Assembly: GCF_026745355.1 (NCBI RefSeq)
Contig: NC_079209.1
Span: forward strand, 23,428,372 to 23,492,371
Source of the DNA: Beta vulgaris subsp. vulgaris
Lineage: Eukaryota > Streptophyta > Magnoliopsida > Caryophyllales > Amaranthaceae
DNA length: 64,000 bases
Direction: 5' to 3'
The position numbers were made by a program, and so were the translations under genes. Under the pieces are notes generated by a model. It was not told the DNA's origin. It ran no database searches and saw only the letters and a list, made by a program, of their open reading frames with translations. Of the stretch, positions 45,997-57,206 are shown piece by piece (the stretch's first letter is position 1; each line of letters opens with the position of its first letter).

Positions 45997-47764
45997 TCGG
46001 TCCTCCATTACTACCCACTCACCTTCACAACTCCACCACTCGCCGGAATTCCACCACCCTCGCCGGAAAACACAACAAAAAATACAACCCCAAGCCTCTG
46101 TTTTTTTTTTCGTAGCTTTCTCTCTCCTCTGTTCGAACCAAACCCCCTGCCCACAACCGCAGTGCCGCTGCACTGCCGCGCCTCCGGTGCACCACCACCA
46201 CACCACCTCACCGCCACTCGCTCGTCTCCTCCTTCTCTCGCCTTTCTCTTTCTTCTCTCTTGCGCCCCACCTTCGTCGTCTTCACGCTGCAGCACCAGAC
46301 GTCGTTGCTCGACGGAAGCCGACAAACAAACACCGCGCCACTGCTGTCGAAGCCTTGACCCCACCGCCAGCCATCTCTCTCCTTAGCTCCCCTGTTTTCG
46401 TGTCTGAGTAGAGGTATTCAGACCTCTCTAACTTTTCTATTCCCTTTGTTGTGTTTAAATGAGTTAAAGCCCAACATCATGTTACTACTCAATTTAATGG
46501 GCCAACAAGCTGATTTTCTTTCAATTAAAACTAATACACAAAATTCATCAACTTATTAAGTTCAATGGACTAATTAATTAGGTTATTTTTGTAATTAATT
46601 TTTCTAATCAAACAATATGAACTAACCTGATTTAGTTAATTATCATTAATAGTTCACCTTAATTTTATAATATGAAATTGTTAGACTTACTTAAGTTAGT
46701 ATATTAAATTATAAATTTACGACAATTATTTATGATGATAAACGTATAATATTACGAATCGACAAGAAAACTTGGCAATAACGTCACCTATTAATTATCA
46801 ATTTACTCTTGTAATATGGAAATAATAAAGGAATGTTAGTAATTTACGATTAATTGGGTTACGATAATTGAAATTGTTTTATTAACTTGTTGAAGATAAT
46901 TTACGTATTAAATTGAACAAGGTACTTAATAGGATAACATATGATCAGTTAAATTATAATTCTATCAATTATAGTAACGTAAGTAAAGTTAATTATAGAA
47001 GTTGAAATAATGAATCTTTGTAACATCACCAACGACCACTGTTTTAATTTAATTATAAAATGCCGAATATGTTTAAAGGGACCATATGACTAGTGGAACG
47101 AAGTTTCGAACTAAAGGTTAAGAAGAGTATAACATGATCTTAATGTTCAATTTATAAAATACGAAATGGTTATAACAAGACGTTCATGCTCACAAATAAT
47201 GAATTACGACTTAGACGCTTAAAGTTGTTAAGTGAAAAGGGAGCCTACTACTTTATATCAACCACCAAAGAAGTTAATATATAAAACTCCTACACACCTC
47301 CTAAATTGGACACAAGATGGAAACGGGTCAAGAAACTCAAATTTAGAATGAAATATTAACAAGTCTTTTTATTAATCCCTTAATTGATTAGATTAAACGG
47401 AAATGATATTACAGCCTCCCCCGGCTTTCAAGGTTATTAAGCAGGAATCCAGGTAACATCTATTGCTAACACCCACGATTCCCTTCGAAATGTGTTTATG
47501 AAATGATGTTTATAATTATGTTAAGGATTTTGCAATGTGATTCTTATATGGATTATGGGATTAAATTGTTTTCGAATGAGTTTCGTAAATGATGATCTTA
47601 TGAGTTATTGATGCTCAAGTATGATTGATGAAAGATCCATGGCTTATGCCGATGAATGCTAAACGAACGAAACACGATAAATATAAAGTGAAAGAGGTTA
47701 TGGCAGTATAATGTTACGCTTATCTACTTTATGGTCGTGCACGTACCTTCGCACCTGCCGTGCA

Positions 47765-47965
47765 CCCGAAAAGGGAGCTGGGCTCCCTGAGGGGTACCGC
47801 ATACTATTTTGGTGCGAGCAGTGTATCCAAAAAGGGAGCGGGGCTCCTTGAGGATTATCGCATGGTGGTGTATATATCCAAAAAGGGAGCTGGGCTCCTT
47901 GAGGATCATCACATGGTGGTGTACCCAAAAAGGGAGCTGGGCTCCTTGAGGGTCATCACATGTCT
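47765..47965. repeat. Four-copy hairpin minisatellite in the 5' LTR
   Basis: The unit core AAAAGGGAGCTGGGCTCCTT starts at 47769, 47829, 47879 and 47927 (periods 60, 50, 48). AAGGGAGC and GCTCCTT are complementary arms around TGG. It is shared with 56540-56725 in the 3' LTR. Confidence 0.9.
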
Positions 47966-48437
47966 ATACTCGCCAGTTACCAAGCTAAAAGATGAAAAGA
48001 TAATGGGAACTTATGAAGTATCAAGATGCTATTTATAATTATTTACTTTGCTATTATTTCATTATAAATTTGAAATATGTTTTACTCTATTCTCTTCTCC
48101 CTGTTTGCAAATAAAATGAATTGAAATGAATTTACGTTGTTAGGGTAGTATGATACTGAGCTTCGGCTCATGATGTTTTGTTTTCTGTTTTAGGTATGAG
48201 CGTAGCCATTGCAATATCGTTGTTAATAAGGAACGTGTTCAAGGGAAAGTGCGCGGTATCTTGTGTTAGAGAAATTTTTATTATTATTGAGCCGAGTAAT
48301 TATGTATAATTATCAAGGACTATTTAAGGTTGCATTGTATTGGTGGGCCATATCTCACAGGCTTAAATTCCATTTCCGCTGCTAAGTATGAACAATTGTG
48401 TTTAATTAAGGTTATGAATTTTCAGGGCGTTACAGAG

Positions 48438-48449
48438 TGGTATAAGAGC
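48438..48449 (+). other. Primer binding site of the 11.8-kb gypsy element
   Basis: TGGTATAAGAGC, three bases after the LTR. It is the iMet site with one C-to-A change. Confidence 0.85.
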
Positions 48450-48488
48450 TGAAACCTAGCCGGAAGTGCGGAGTAATAGACTTTGCAC

Positions 48489-48840
48489 CGCCTAGGTACG
48501 ATCATTTGGGAAATTAGATATTGAGAGAGTCGAGGTTAATAAATGACCATTTGGGTAATAGAGTCCAATAAATGAGATGCTGAATGGAAATTTATGAGGT
48601 TGCGCCTAGGTATGACCCGTTGAGAAATTAGGCATTGAAAAACTTGAGGTTAATTGATCGCTATTCGAGTTAATAATGGATTATATGAAATGTGATGTTG
48701 AATAGATAATTTATGAGGGTTTCACTAAGGTATGAATTTTGAGGGAAATTAGATGTGGAGTATCTCGAGGATAACTTGATGGTTATTCGAGTAATAGAGA
48801 CTAATGACTTGTGAATAATCTTTTGAAGCATGAGTAGTTA
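48489..48840. repeat. Three diverged ~117-bp tandem repeats in the gypsy leader
   Basis: Units start at 48489 (CGCCTAGGTACGA), 48603 (CGCCTAGGTATGA) and 48723 (CACTAAGGTATGA). Each continues with a GAAATTAG...TCGAGGTTAA...TATTCGAGT-like body. The rest of 48841-49172 is AT-rich with no readable gag. Confidence 0.7.
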
Positions 48841-49172
48841 TATCTCACACCAAGGTAAGACACAAAAAGGGTTCAACGAGATAACATAAAGATTACTTGG
48901 AGATATTGCGATGCATGAACTTTTAGATGATAAAAAGGTTAAGTCTAAAGGAAATATAAACATCTAAGGTTAACTGTATTGTGGACATTATCGAAGTTGT
49001 AACTTGGGATCGATTTTATTTTATGAAGGTTCGTGCGAGGATCTCTTGATTAGGAAATTTTTTTAAGAGAAATTAGAATTTTTACTTGAGGAATTAGAAA
49101 GTAGGTAACCCCATTGCAATCATGAAAATTTTGAGTTTAAAAGTTGAAGTACATTATAATGTGATGTGAACT

Positions 49173-49768
49173 TGATATAATAGAGTAATAATTATATAGA
49201 ATTGTAGTTCTGTTAGGATTCTATATAAAGTAGGGTTTTATTTTCAGTTTATTTTAATTAAATGTTTAGGTGATAAAGGAATCCTATTATGTTTAGGAGT
49301 CTAATTCCTTATCATTTGAGTCAAAGTAGGAGTTTTTGTTTTCCTAATTATATTCTGATTAGGCGTGTGAATTAGTATTTAGGCGTGTGAAGTAGTTAAG
49401 ATAAAGATAGGGTAATTATTTATCTTGATCCTTAAGATAAAGATAAATAAGTTTATTTGTTTTACTAATTCAATTAGGATTAGGAAATCTTGTATTATAA
49501 ATACATGGTTCGGCCATCATAATAAAGTTAGTTGATGTTTTGTGAGTTTAATCTATTCCTTGTGGAATTAAAGTTTTAGGAGTGAATCCAAGTTTAAGCA
49601 GTGAATGCAACCCTAGTTATTATCACCCTTGGTTAGGAGTTGATAATTTCATATCATTGAAATTCTTGTGCGTGAGGCATAGGTTTTTCTAATCAAATTC
49701 ATTAAAGAAAACACAAAAAAACTAATCTTTCTAATCAAGAACAAAGTATAGCCTTCAATTTCACATCA
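49173..49768 (+). repeat. 5' LTR of the 3.1-kb gag-protease element
   Basis: 596 bp, TGATATAATAG...TTCACATCA, with a CTATATAAAG TATA box at 49221-49230. Confidence 0.95.
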
Positions 49769-49770
49769 AT

Positions 49771-49787
49771 TGGTGTGGCTGCTGGGA
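49771..49787 (+). other. Candidate primer binding site of the 3.1-kb element
   Basis: TGGTGTGGCTGCTGGGA starts two bases after the LTR. It is not the iMet type. It vaguely resembles the tRNA-Asp-type TGGCGCCGTTGCCGGGGA used by some plant gypsy elements, but the tRNA is uncertain. Confidence 0.5.
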
Positions 49788-49833
49788 TCTCAAAGGTGCT
49801 TCATTGGAATTGGAAGGTTATAGATTGAGCAAG

Positions 49834-50877
49834 ATGACTGAACCTACGATCACTCTTGCGTCCCTAGCTAAGCAGATTGCGGACCTTATGGAGATGAATG
49901 CCATGGTGCACGCAGATGTGGCTGAGGTAAGGCGTGATGTGGTAGATTTAAGGAGTAATAGAAGGAATACCTCTCCATCTAGTGTAGGAAACCGAAGGAG
50001 GGATGATGATCTCAAACTTTCGGACTTGCCTTCCTTTGATGGTGATGAAGATGCCGAGGCATATTTGGATTGGGAAAGGAGGTTGGAACGTCTCTTTAAC
50101 CACAAACAATTGGAGGAACACTCTCGTTTCTCATATGCCACGTTAAAGCTTACAAAGTATGCATCACTATGGTTTGATTCACTTCAAGCTAGGCGTGAAT
50201 CTGAAGGAAAGGAACCACTTGACTCATGGGCCGAATTGAAGAACAAGATGAAGAAAAGGTTTGTGCCACGAAACCACAAACAAGATTTGTTCTTAAGGCT
50301 AAATTCACTCACACAAGGGACCATGACTGTCGAAAAATACATCAAGGAATTTGAGCGTCTTTACATAGCTTGTGATTGTAGAGATCAAGAAGAACAAAAA
50401 ATCGCCAAATTTGTGCTTGGATTGAATAGGAATTTACGCAACTATGTGGAGTTGCAACCACTCACAACGTTTGATGAAGTATGTTCCTTGGCATGTAAGC
50501 TTGAGAGACAACATAAAGGCTCGGCCTTTGGGATGTTCAAGCAAGGTAAAGGTGAGATGGAGATGAGTAGTGCAGCTAAGGAGGCCGTGAGTGCCAAGAT
50601 CACTACACAAGAGGTTGTGGAGGCTATGAAGGGAACTCTTCCTCTTGGTGCATCTAAGGAGCCGGCTGTGAAGAAGATGGTGTGCTTTAAGTGTCAAGGG
50701 TTGGGACATGTAGCTAGAAACTGCCCTAATCGAACCATGGTAACAAGGGAGGATTACTATAGTTTCCTTATCCAAAGTAGGATGGAAGAAAGTGAGTCAC
50801 AACATGAGGAATCACACGACATAAGGGACATGACTAGTGAAGAGTTTTGGACCAAGCAAGCCAAGTGTAGTCCATAA
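49834..50877 (+). CDS. Ty3/gypsy Gag protein, intact
   Basis: 347 codons from the ATG at 49834 (MTEPTITLASLAKQIADLME). The frame is open further upstream but lacks an earlier ATG. The capsid region has DLPSFDGDEDAEAYLDWERR, YATLKLTKYASLWFDSLQAR, VEKYIKEFERLYIACDCRDQ and the FVLGLNRNLRNYVELQP motif of plant gypsy Gag. One CCHC knuckle, CFKCQGLGHVARNCP, sits near residue 300. Gag forms the virus-like particle that packages element RNA. The frame ends in a single TAA (50875-50877), after which the protease frame continues in phase. It therefore may be expressed alone, or with the protease by read-through. It is the best-preserved transposon ORF in the window. Confidence 0.92.
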   Translation: MTEPTITLASLAKQIADLMEMNAMVHADVAEVRRDVVDLRSNRRNTSPSSVGNRRRDDDLKLSDLPSFDGDEDAEAYLDWERRLERLFNHKQLEEHSRFSYATLKLTKYASLWFDSLQARRESEGKEPLDSWAELKNKMKKRFVPRNHKQDLFLRLNSLTQGTMTVEKYIKEFERLYIACDCRDQEEQKIAKFVLGLNRNLRNYVELQPLTTFDEVCSLACKLERQHKGSAFGMFKQGKGEMEMSSAAKEAVSAKITTQEVVEAMKGTLPLGASKEPAVKKMVCFKCQGLGHVARNCPNRTMVTREDYYSFLIQSRMEESESQHEESHDIRDMTSEEFWTKQAKCSP

Positions 50878-51393
50878 GAGGCGCATGAAGTGTTGGTAGT
50901 AAGGAGATCTTTGTTAGCTGAATTGCAAGATGAACAAGAAGATGAGCAAAGACAAAGTCTTTTCCTGTCGACATGCTTAATAAAGGATCAAGCTTGCTCT
51001 TTTATCATTGATAGTGGATCATGTACTAATGCTTGCTCTCTAACTATGGTGGAAAAGCTACAATTACTTACAAGAAAACACCCTAACTCTTATAAACTTA
51101 GATGGTTGAATGATGAAGGTGGTGTGTGGGTAAGAAAACAAGCATTGGTTAGCTTCAAGGTAGGGGAGTATCATGATGAGTTATGGTGTGATGCTATTCC
51201 TATGACGGCTTGTTCATTGTTGCTTGGTAGGCCATGGCAAAGTGATAGGTTTGTTCTTCACAATGGCAAAACAAATGAGTATTCAGTTCTTATGGGTAAT
51301 AGGCGCTTACTACTTGAGCCTTTGCCTCCAAAGAAGCATGCTGCCAGCAAGGAAAGGAGAAAGGGAAGCAAGAAGGAGCTCATATGTGCGTGA
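50878..51393 (+). CDS. Retropepsin-type aspartic protease domain of the 3.1-kb element
   Basis: In phase with gag after one TAA. It starts LVVRRSLLAELQDEQEDEQR. The active site is FIIDSGSCTNACSLTMVEKL (D-S-G), and the conserved second block is CSLLLGRPWQSDRFVLHNGK. It then ends abruptly at KERRKGSKKELICA and a TGA, where autonomous relatives go on into the RT. The protease matures Gag. The DSG triad and the LLGRPW block are intact. The junction to the integrase remnant is out of frame, marking the internal deletion. Confidence 0.88.
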   Translation, partial: EAHEVLVVRRSLLAELQDEQEDEQRQSLFLSTCLIKDQACSFIIDSGSCTNACSLTMVEKLQLLTRKHPNSYKLRWLNDEGGVWVRKQALVSFKVGEYHDELWCDAIPMTACSLLLGRPWQSDRFVLHNGKTNEYSVLMGNRRLLLEPLPPKKHAASKERRKGSKKELICA

Positions 51394-51677
51394 GTTTGTG
51401 CCATAAAGAAGTCTTGAAAACCGCAAGCAATAAGAAGGAAAAAAGGGAACAAGTGCTACAATTGCGTCAAGGCTCTAAGTTGGAGTTAGGAGATAAGGTG
51501 TGGTTGTCCCTTGCAGCTCAAAGACTCCATATGAATCACAAAAATGACGAGCCTATGGATGAAGGTCCATTTGAAATTGTTGAGAAAGTTGGCTATGAAA
51601 CTTTCAAGGTGTTGCTAGGAGGTGGCATATGTGCAACATTGCCTTCATGTGACTTGGTACCATGCTTTCCAGATTAA
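51384..51677 (+). pseudogene. Integrase C-terminal (GPY/F) remnant of the 3.1-kb element
   Basis: Reads GSKLELGDKVWLSLAAQRLH, then DEGPFEIVEKVGYETFKVLL and ends SCDLVPCFPD. This is the G-x-x-V-W ... GPF/Y module at the end of gypsy integrases. Everything between the protease and this module is missing. It is probably retained because it adjoins the polypurine tract. Confidence 0.8.
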
Positions 51678-51699
51678 AACTTGAGACAAGTTTTTTTCT

Positions 51700-51710
51700 A
51701 CAGGGGAGTA
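51700..51710 (+). other. Polypurine tract of the 3.1-kb element
   Basis: ACAGGGGAGTA lies immediately before the 3' LTR. Confidence 0.75.
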
Positions 51711-52306
51711 TGATATAATAGAGTAATAATTATATAGAATTCTAGTTCTGTTAGGATTCTATATAAAGTAGGGTTTTATTTTCAGTTTATTTTAATTAAA
51801 TGTTTAGGTGATAAAGGAATCCTATTATGTTTAGGAGTCTAATTCCTTATCATTTGAGTCAAAGTAGGAGTTTTTGTTTTCCTAATTATATTCTGATTAG
51901 GCGTGTGAATTAGTATTTAGGCGTGTGAAGTAGTTAAGATAAAGATAGGGTAATTATTTATCTTGATCCTTAAGATAAAGATAAATAAGTTTATTTGTTT
52001 TACTAATTCAATTAGGATTAGGAAATCTTGTATTATAAATTCATGGTTCGGCCATCATAATAAAGTTAGTTGATGTTTTGTGAGTTTAATCTATTCCTTG
52101 TGGAATTAAAGTTTTAGGAGTGAATCCAAGTTTAAGCAGTGAATGCAACCCTAGTTATTATCACCCTTGGTTAGGAGTTGATAATTTCATATCATTGAAA
52201 TTCTTGTGCGTGAGGCATAGGTTTTTCTAATCAAATTCATTAAAGAAAACACAAAAAAACTAATCTTTCTAATCAAGAACAAAGTATAGCCTTCAATTTC
52301 ACATCA
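51711..52306 (+). repeat. 3' LTR of the 3.1-kb gag-protease element
   Basis: 596 bp. The two differences seen from the 5' copy are a G/C and an A/T substitution. Confidence 0.95.
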
Positions 52307-52311
52307 GAACT

Positions 52312-53692
52312 AGTATTGGGTGTTATGGTTTTTGCTGAACAACAAATTATGGCTTTTAAGTGAAGCATTAATTTAAGAAGTTAGACAAAATATTAGCTTG
52401 AAGAAATAAGGATGTGCCATTTGGAGATATAATAACTACTTGGAATATAACTAGGAAGTAAGCATTTGGACGTCCAAAGAAATTTTGAGTTCTTAACTAT
52501 TAAGGTCATCATATTCCGAATATTTTATGAAGATTTTGGACAAGACATCTTGTATTTGAGAATTAGGTATAACACATTGTGACAATGATAATTACCTTAG
52601 TATGGTTATTCAGATAAGTTTGGGGATGTGTAATAGATAATTTTGAGTGCTCAGGTTCATACGGAAGATGACATGTTGCGATGAATGTGGAGAAAATTGA
52701 AGTTGGGATAAATAGTAAACGCTACTTGGGTTTGATAAAGCAAGCAATAAACCTTGCGCATATCAGGTAAATGTATAATTAGGTTGGAAATATGTTACAA
52801 CCTTGTTAAGAAAATAGAAGCTTAGCCTTGGGACAGTGATAATCAAACAGATTTGATAAGACGGCTGAAATTAAGGATATGTGAATAAGAAATAGAAAAT
52901 TTAAGGTTTTAGGAATAAATTACTAGATGATATTATTATAATTTTGATGATTTCAAAAGTTTGACAAAGTTCATGCTATAAAATGATGGATGGTGAAAAG
53001 GTAAAGGACATACAGATGTGTGAAAGGAATAGTTAAGTCATGGGGAATCATAAAATAAGGACAGGTTCGATTAATAAATACGGGCTTAAGATTTCTATGA
53101 AATTGGGTGGACCGAGTAGTAATTGTGTTAATGATTTTGGAATTCATGGAAATTGATTTTTGGGAATTTGACATATCCTTAGGATGGTGAAGTTAGTTTG
53201 AGATTATATGACTGTTAGATGTAGAGAATTAAATGACGAACTAAATTGTGATAAGGGTATTAAGCGAAGATAGTACATGAACCCAAACTCTTACTTGAAT
53301 GATGAAGGACCTTATTGGATAAAAAAAATCACGAGTGCATATGTTGGAGGAAGAAAGAAAGTACAACCAAATTACTTGTAAGCAGTGCTTACCTTACCAA
53401 CCCTATCCCGAGATATTCTCAAGGCCATCAAATTCAATGATATTCTTGAGTAATGGTATAATACTAGTTCTGATTAGTGATAAGTCGTTTATAATTGAAT
53501 TTTTAGATATAAGTTTGATGCCTTAGAAATACTGATAGAACCATATGTAAATACGTACATGCTTTAGATCATAATAAAAAGATGAGTAACTTAGTACAAA
53601 TGTATATTTTTCAGTGACCAAAGAAATGTGTCATGCAAGGTTTTGAAATCCAATCTGCTGACTAATTGTATTATGAATTATGAGATTTCAAA
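52312..53692. other. Unreadable interior of the 11.8-kb gypsy element
   Basis: AT-rich DNA with stops in all frames and no recognisable gag, protease, RT or RNase H motif. By position it should be decayed pol. Confidence 0.45.
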
Positions 53693-54017
53693 TATGAAAT
53701 TTTTGAGCGAGTCAACGAAATAGCTTATCATTTAGCATTGCCGACAAATTTGGATAGGGTCCACAATGTCTTTCATGTGTCAGTGCTGAGAAGATACACA
53801 CTAGATCCTAATCATGTGATTTGACACGAACCCCTAGAGCTTAGAAATGACCTAACATATGAAGAAAGACCGATTGAAGTTCTCGATCGACGAGAAAAAG
53901 CAACTTAGGAATAAAGTAATCCCTATGGTAAAAGTCCCATGGGCTAACCATTCGTCGTCACTTGGAAAGTAGAAGATCAAATGAAAACGAAATACCCTCA
54001 CCTCTTTGCTTAGATGA
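53693..54017 (+). pseudogene. Integrase C-terminal tail of the 11.8-kb gypsy element
   Basis: YEIFERVNEIAYHLALPTNL, then DRVHNVFHVSVLRRYTLDPN and LTYEERPIEVLDRREKAT, ending in MKTKYPHLFA and a stop at about 54015. The HNVFHVSxLRxY...L.YEE.P..ILDR pattern is the end of chromovirus-type integrases. A TGA and later frame breaks are present. It is the only coding relic that identifies this element as Ty3/gypsy. Confidence 0.85.
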
Positions 54018-54154
54018 TGATTCTCTGAAGTTACTCATAATATGCATGTGAATATTTCACTTTGAAATTATGTGCTTGTATATATGTATATATGAGTAAA
54101 TGAAAATATGATTATTGGCTATCATTATTAAGTTTCGAGGACGAAACTTTTTCT

Positions 54155-54167
54155 AAGGGGGAGAGGA
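54155..54167 (+). other. Polypurine tract of the 11.8-kb gypsy element
   Basis: AAGGGGGAGAGGA directly before the 3' LTR. It is preceded by TTTCGAGGACGAAA, a phrase common just upstream of the PPT in plant gypsy elements. Confidence 0.85.
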
Positions 54168-57100
54168 TCTAATATCTCGAAAATTTAAACCTTCCTAAAT
54201 TAATTAATAATAATTAGTGATTAAAATTTTCCTTTAATTATAAGGCATGACTAAATTTTGTTACTCTATACCCAAGTAAAGTGATAATTAATTCGTTAAA
54301 TAAATATATGTTGTAAATAATAACAAGTTATGTTAGATTAAATAATAACATTAGTGATATTAAGAAAACAAAATAATAAACCAATGAATTATCTGAAGTA
54401 CTTCTAAGTTCTAATCAAATACTTAGTATTAAGAATAAAAAGAGAAAAGAAAAGAAGAAAAAGAAAATAAAAAGGAAAAGAAAAATAGAAAAGAAAAGAA
54501 AAGAAAAAGAAAAAGAAAAAGGGAAATAAAAAAACAGATGCTACCGTTCATCCCCATTTTTTTCCTCTCTTCAACCAGACAATGGAGTGTAATTCAGGAT
54601 AGAATTTTTTTTACACAAACAAACTCAACCTCCATTAAAAACTTCAATCCAAATCAAACCCACCTAAAAATCTAATATTTATCAAATCAACCCACCCAAA
54701 TTTCAGTTTCTTCATCAAATCAACCCACCAAAATTCAGAAATTTCAACCCCAACCATGGCTATAAATAGCCATGATCGCTCCTCCATTACTCCCCACTCA
54801 CCTTCACAACTCCACCACTCGCCGGAATTCCACCACCCTCGAAAAAACAACCAAAAATACACCCCCAAGCCTTTGTTTTTTTCGCAGCTTTCTCTCTCCT
54901 CTGTTCGAACCAAACCCCCCTGCCTACAACCACAGTGCCGCTGCACTGCCGCGCCTCCGGTGCGCCACCACCATACCACTTCACCGCCACTCGCTCGTCT
55001 CCTCCTTCTCTCGCCTTTCTCTTTCTTCTCTCTCGCGCCCCACCTTCGTCGTCTTCACGCTGCAGCACCAAACGTCGTTGCTCGACGGAAGCCGACGAAC
55101 AAACACCGCGCCGCTGCTGTCGAAGCCTTGACCCCACCGCCAGCCATCTCCCTCCTTAGCTCCCCTGTTTTCGTGTCTGAGCAGAGGTATTCAGACCTCT
55201 CTAACTTTTCTATTCCCTTTGTTGTGTTTAAATGAGTTAAAGCCCAACATCATGTTACTCACTCAATTTAATGGGCCAACAAGCTGATTTTCTTTCAATT
55301 AAAACTAATACACAAAATTTATCAACTTATTAAGTTTAATGGACTAATTAATTAGGTTACTTTTGTAATTAATTTTTCTAATCAAACAATATGAACTAAA
55401 CCAATTTAGTTAATTATCATCAATAGTTCACCTTAATTTTATAATATGAAATTGTTAGACTTACTTAAGTTAGTATATTAAATTATAAATTTACGACAAC
55501 TATTTATGATGATAAACGTATAATATTACGAATTGACAAGAAAACTTAGCAATAACGTCACCTAGTAATTATCAATTTACTCTTGTAATATGGAAATAAT
55601 AAAGGAATGTTAGTAATTTACGATTAATTGGGTTAGGATAATTGAAATTGTTTTATTAACTTGTTGAAGATAATTTACGTATTAAATTGAACAAGGTACT
55701 TAATAGGATAACATATGATCAGTTAAATTATAATTCTATCAATTATAGTAACGTAAGTAAAGTTAATTATAGAAGTTGAAATAATGAATCTTTGTAACAT
55801 CACCAACGACCACTGTTTTAATTTAATTATAAAATGCCGAATATGTTTAAAGGGACCATATGACTAGTGGAACGAAGTTTCGAACTAAAGGTTAAGAAGA
55901 GTATAACATGATCTTAATGTTCAATTTATAAATACGAAATGGTTATAACAAGACGTTCATGCTCACAAATAATGAATTACGACTTAGACGCTTAAAGTTG
56001 TTAAGTGAAAAGGGAGCCTACGACTTTATATCAACCACCAAAGAAGTTAATATATAAAACTCCTACACACCTCCTAAATTGGACACATGATGGAAACGGG
56101 TCAAGAAACTCAAATTTAGAATGAAATATTAACAAGTCTTTTTATTAATCCCTTAATTGATTAGATTAAACGAAAATGATATTACAGCCTCCCCCGGCTT
56201 TCAAGGTTATTAAGCAGGAATCCAGGTAACATCTATTGCTAACACCCACGATTCCCTTCGAAATGTGTTTATGAAATGATGTTTATAATTATGTTAAGGA
56301 TTTTGCAATGTGATTCTTATATGGATTATGGGATTAAATTGTTTTCGAATGAGTTTCGTAAATGATGATCTTATGAGTTATTGATGCTCAAGTATGATTG
56401 ATGAAAGATCCATGGCTTATGCCGATGAATGCTAAACGAACGAAACACGATAAATAAAAGTGAAAGAGGTTATGGCAGTATAATGTTACGCTTATCTACT
56501 TTATGGTCGTGCACGTACCTTCACACCCGCCGTACACACGAAAAGGGAGTTGGGCTCCTTGAGGGGTACCACATGCTATTTTGGTGCGAGCGGTGTATCC
56601 AAAAAGGGAGCGGGGCTCCTTGAGGATCATCGCATGGTGGTGTATCCAAAAAGGGAGCTGGGCTCCTTGAGGATCATCACATGGTGGTGTACCCAAAAAG
56701 GGAGCTGGGCTCCTTGAGGGCCATCACATGTCTATACTCGCCAGTTACCAAGCTAAAAGATGAAAAGATAATGGGAACTTATGAAGTATCAAGATGCTAT
56801 TCATAATTGTTTACTTTGCTATTATTTCATTATGAATTTGAAATATGTTTTACTAGATTCTCTTCTCCCTGTTTGCAAATAAAATGAATTAAAATGAATT
56901 TACACTGTTAGGGTAGTATGTTACTGAGTTTCGGCTCATGATGTTTTGTTTTCTGTTTTAGGTATGAGCATAGGCATTGCAAGAGCTTGTTAATAAGGAA
57001 CGTGTTCAAGGGAAAGTGCGCGGTATCTTGTGTTAGAGAAATTATTATTATTATTGAGTCGAGTAATTATGTATAATTATCAAGGATTATTTAAGGTTGC

Positions 57101-57201
57101 ATTGTATTGGTGGGCCATATCTCACAGGCTTAAATTCCATTTCCGCTTCTAAGTATGAACAATTGTGTTTAATTAAGGTTATGAATTTTTGGGGCGTTAC
57201 A
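54168..57201 (+). repeat. 3' LTR of the 11.8-kb gypsy element
   Basis: 3034 bp, aligning with 45398-48434 with scattered substitutions and small indels. The palindromic TATA site is at 54758-54775 and the hairpin minisatellite at 56540-56725. ORFs at 54644-55235 and 56429-56696 are translations of these low-complexity and repeat segments. Confidence 0.92.
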
Positions 57202-57206
57202 GTTCA

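Larger units (their letters stand above)
45398..48434 (+). repeat. 5' LTR of the 11.8-kb gypsy element
   Basis: 3037 bp with an A/G-rich tract (45665-45760), a TATA box in a short palindrome (45979-45996), a CT-rich leader with CCGCC/CACCACC codon-like runs (46010-46400), and a hairpin minisatellite (47765-47965). The ORF at 45977-46411 and its antisense partner are low-complexity leader translations and recur in the 3' LTR in altered frame. Confidence 0.92.
49173..52306 (+). mobile_element. Non-autonomous gag-protease LTR retrotransposon, 3.1 kb, very young
   Basis: LTRs at 49173-49768 and 51711-52306 (596 bp each) differ at two positions by eye. The target duplication is gaact (49168-49172 and 52307-52311). 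TG...CA ends. Inside are gag, an aspartic protease domain and the C-terminal GPY/F end of integrase. RT, RNase H and the integrase core are absent. It is nested in the interior of the 11.8-kb gypsy element. The gag type places it with Ty3/gypsy. Confidence 0.95.
45398..57201 (+). mobile_element. Ty3/gypsy LTR retrotransposon, 11.8 kb, mostly non-coding
   Basis: LTRs at 45398-48434 (3037 bp) and 54168-57201 (3034 bp) are highly similar. The target duplication is gttca (45393-45397 and 57202-57206). The ends are TGTAAT...GTTACA, with TG changed to TC at the 3' LTR start. An iMet-type PBS and a PPT are present. The only recognisable coding piece is an integrase tail at 53693-54017. The rest of the interior is degenerate and is itself interrupted by the 3.1-kb element at 49173-52306. 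It lies in an intron of the Ulp1-type element. Confidence 0.93.

Noticed and set aside
45865..46411. Ser/Pro/His/Arg-rich ORFs (144 and 117 codons), with counterparts at 54644-55235
   Set aside because: They lie in the CT-rich leader of the LTR, the two LTR copies differ by frame-changing indels, and both strands are equally open.
47698..48038. ORFs with repeated PKRELGSL/KKGAGLLED units, and the minus-strand partners
   Set aside because: They translate the LTR minisatellite; the frame is not kept between units or between LTRs.
49804..49833. Gag start upstream of 49834
   Set aside because: The frame is open but has only a TTG there; the first ATG is at 49834 and fits the usual Gag N-terminus.
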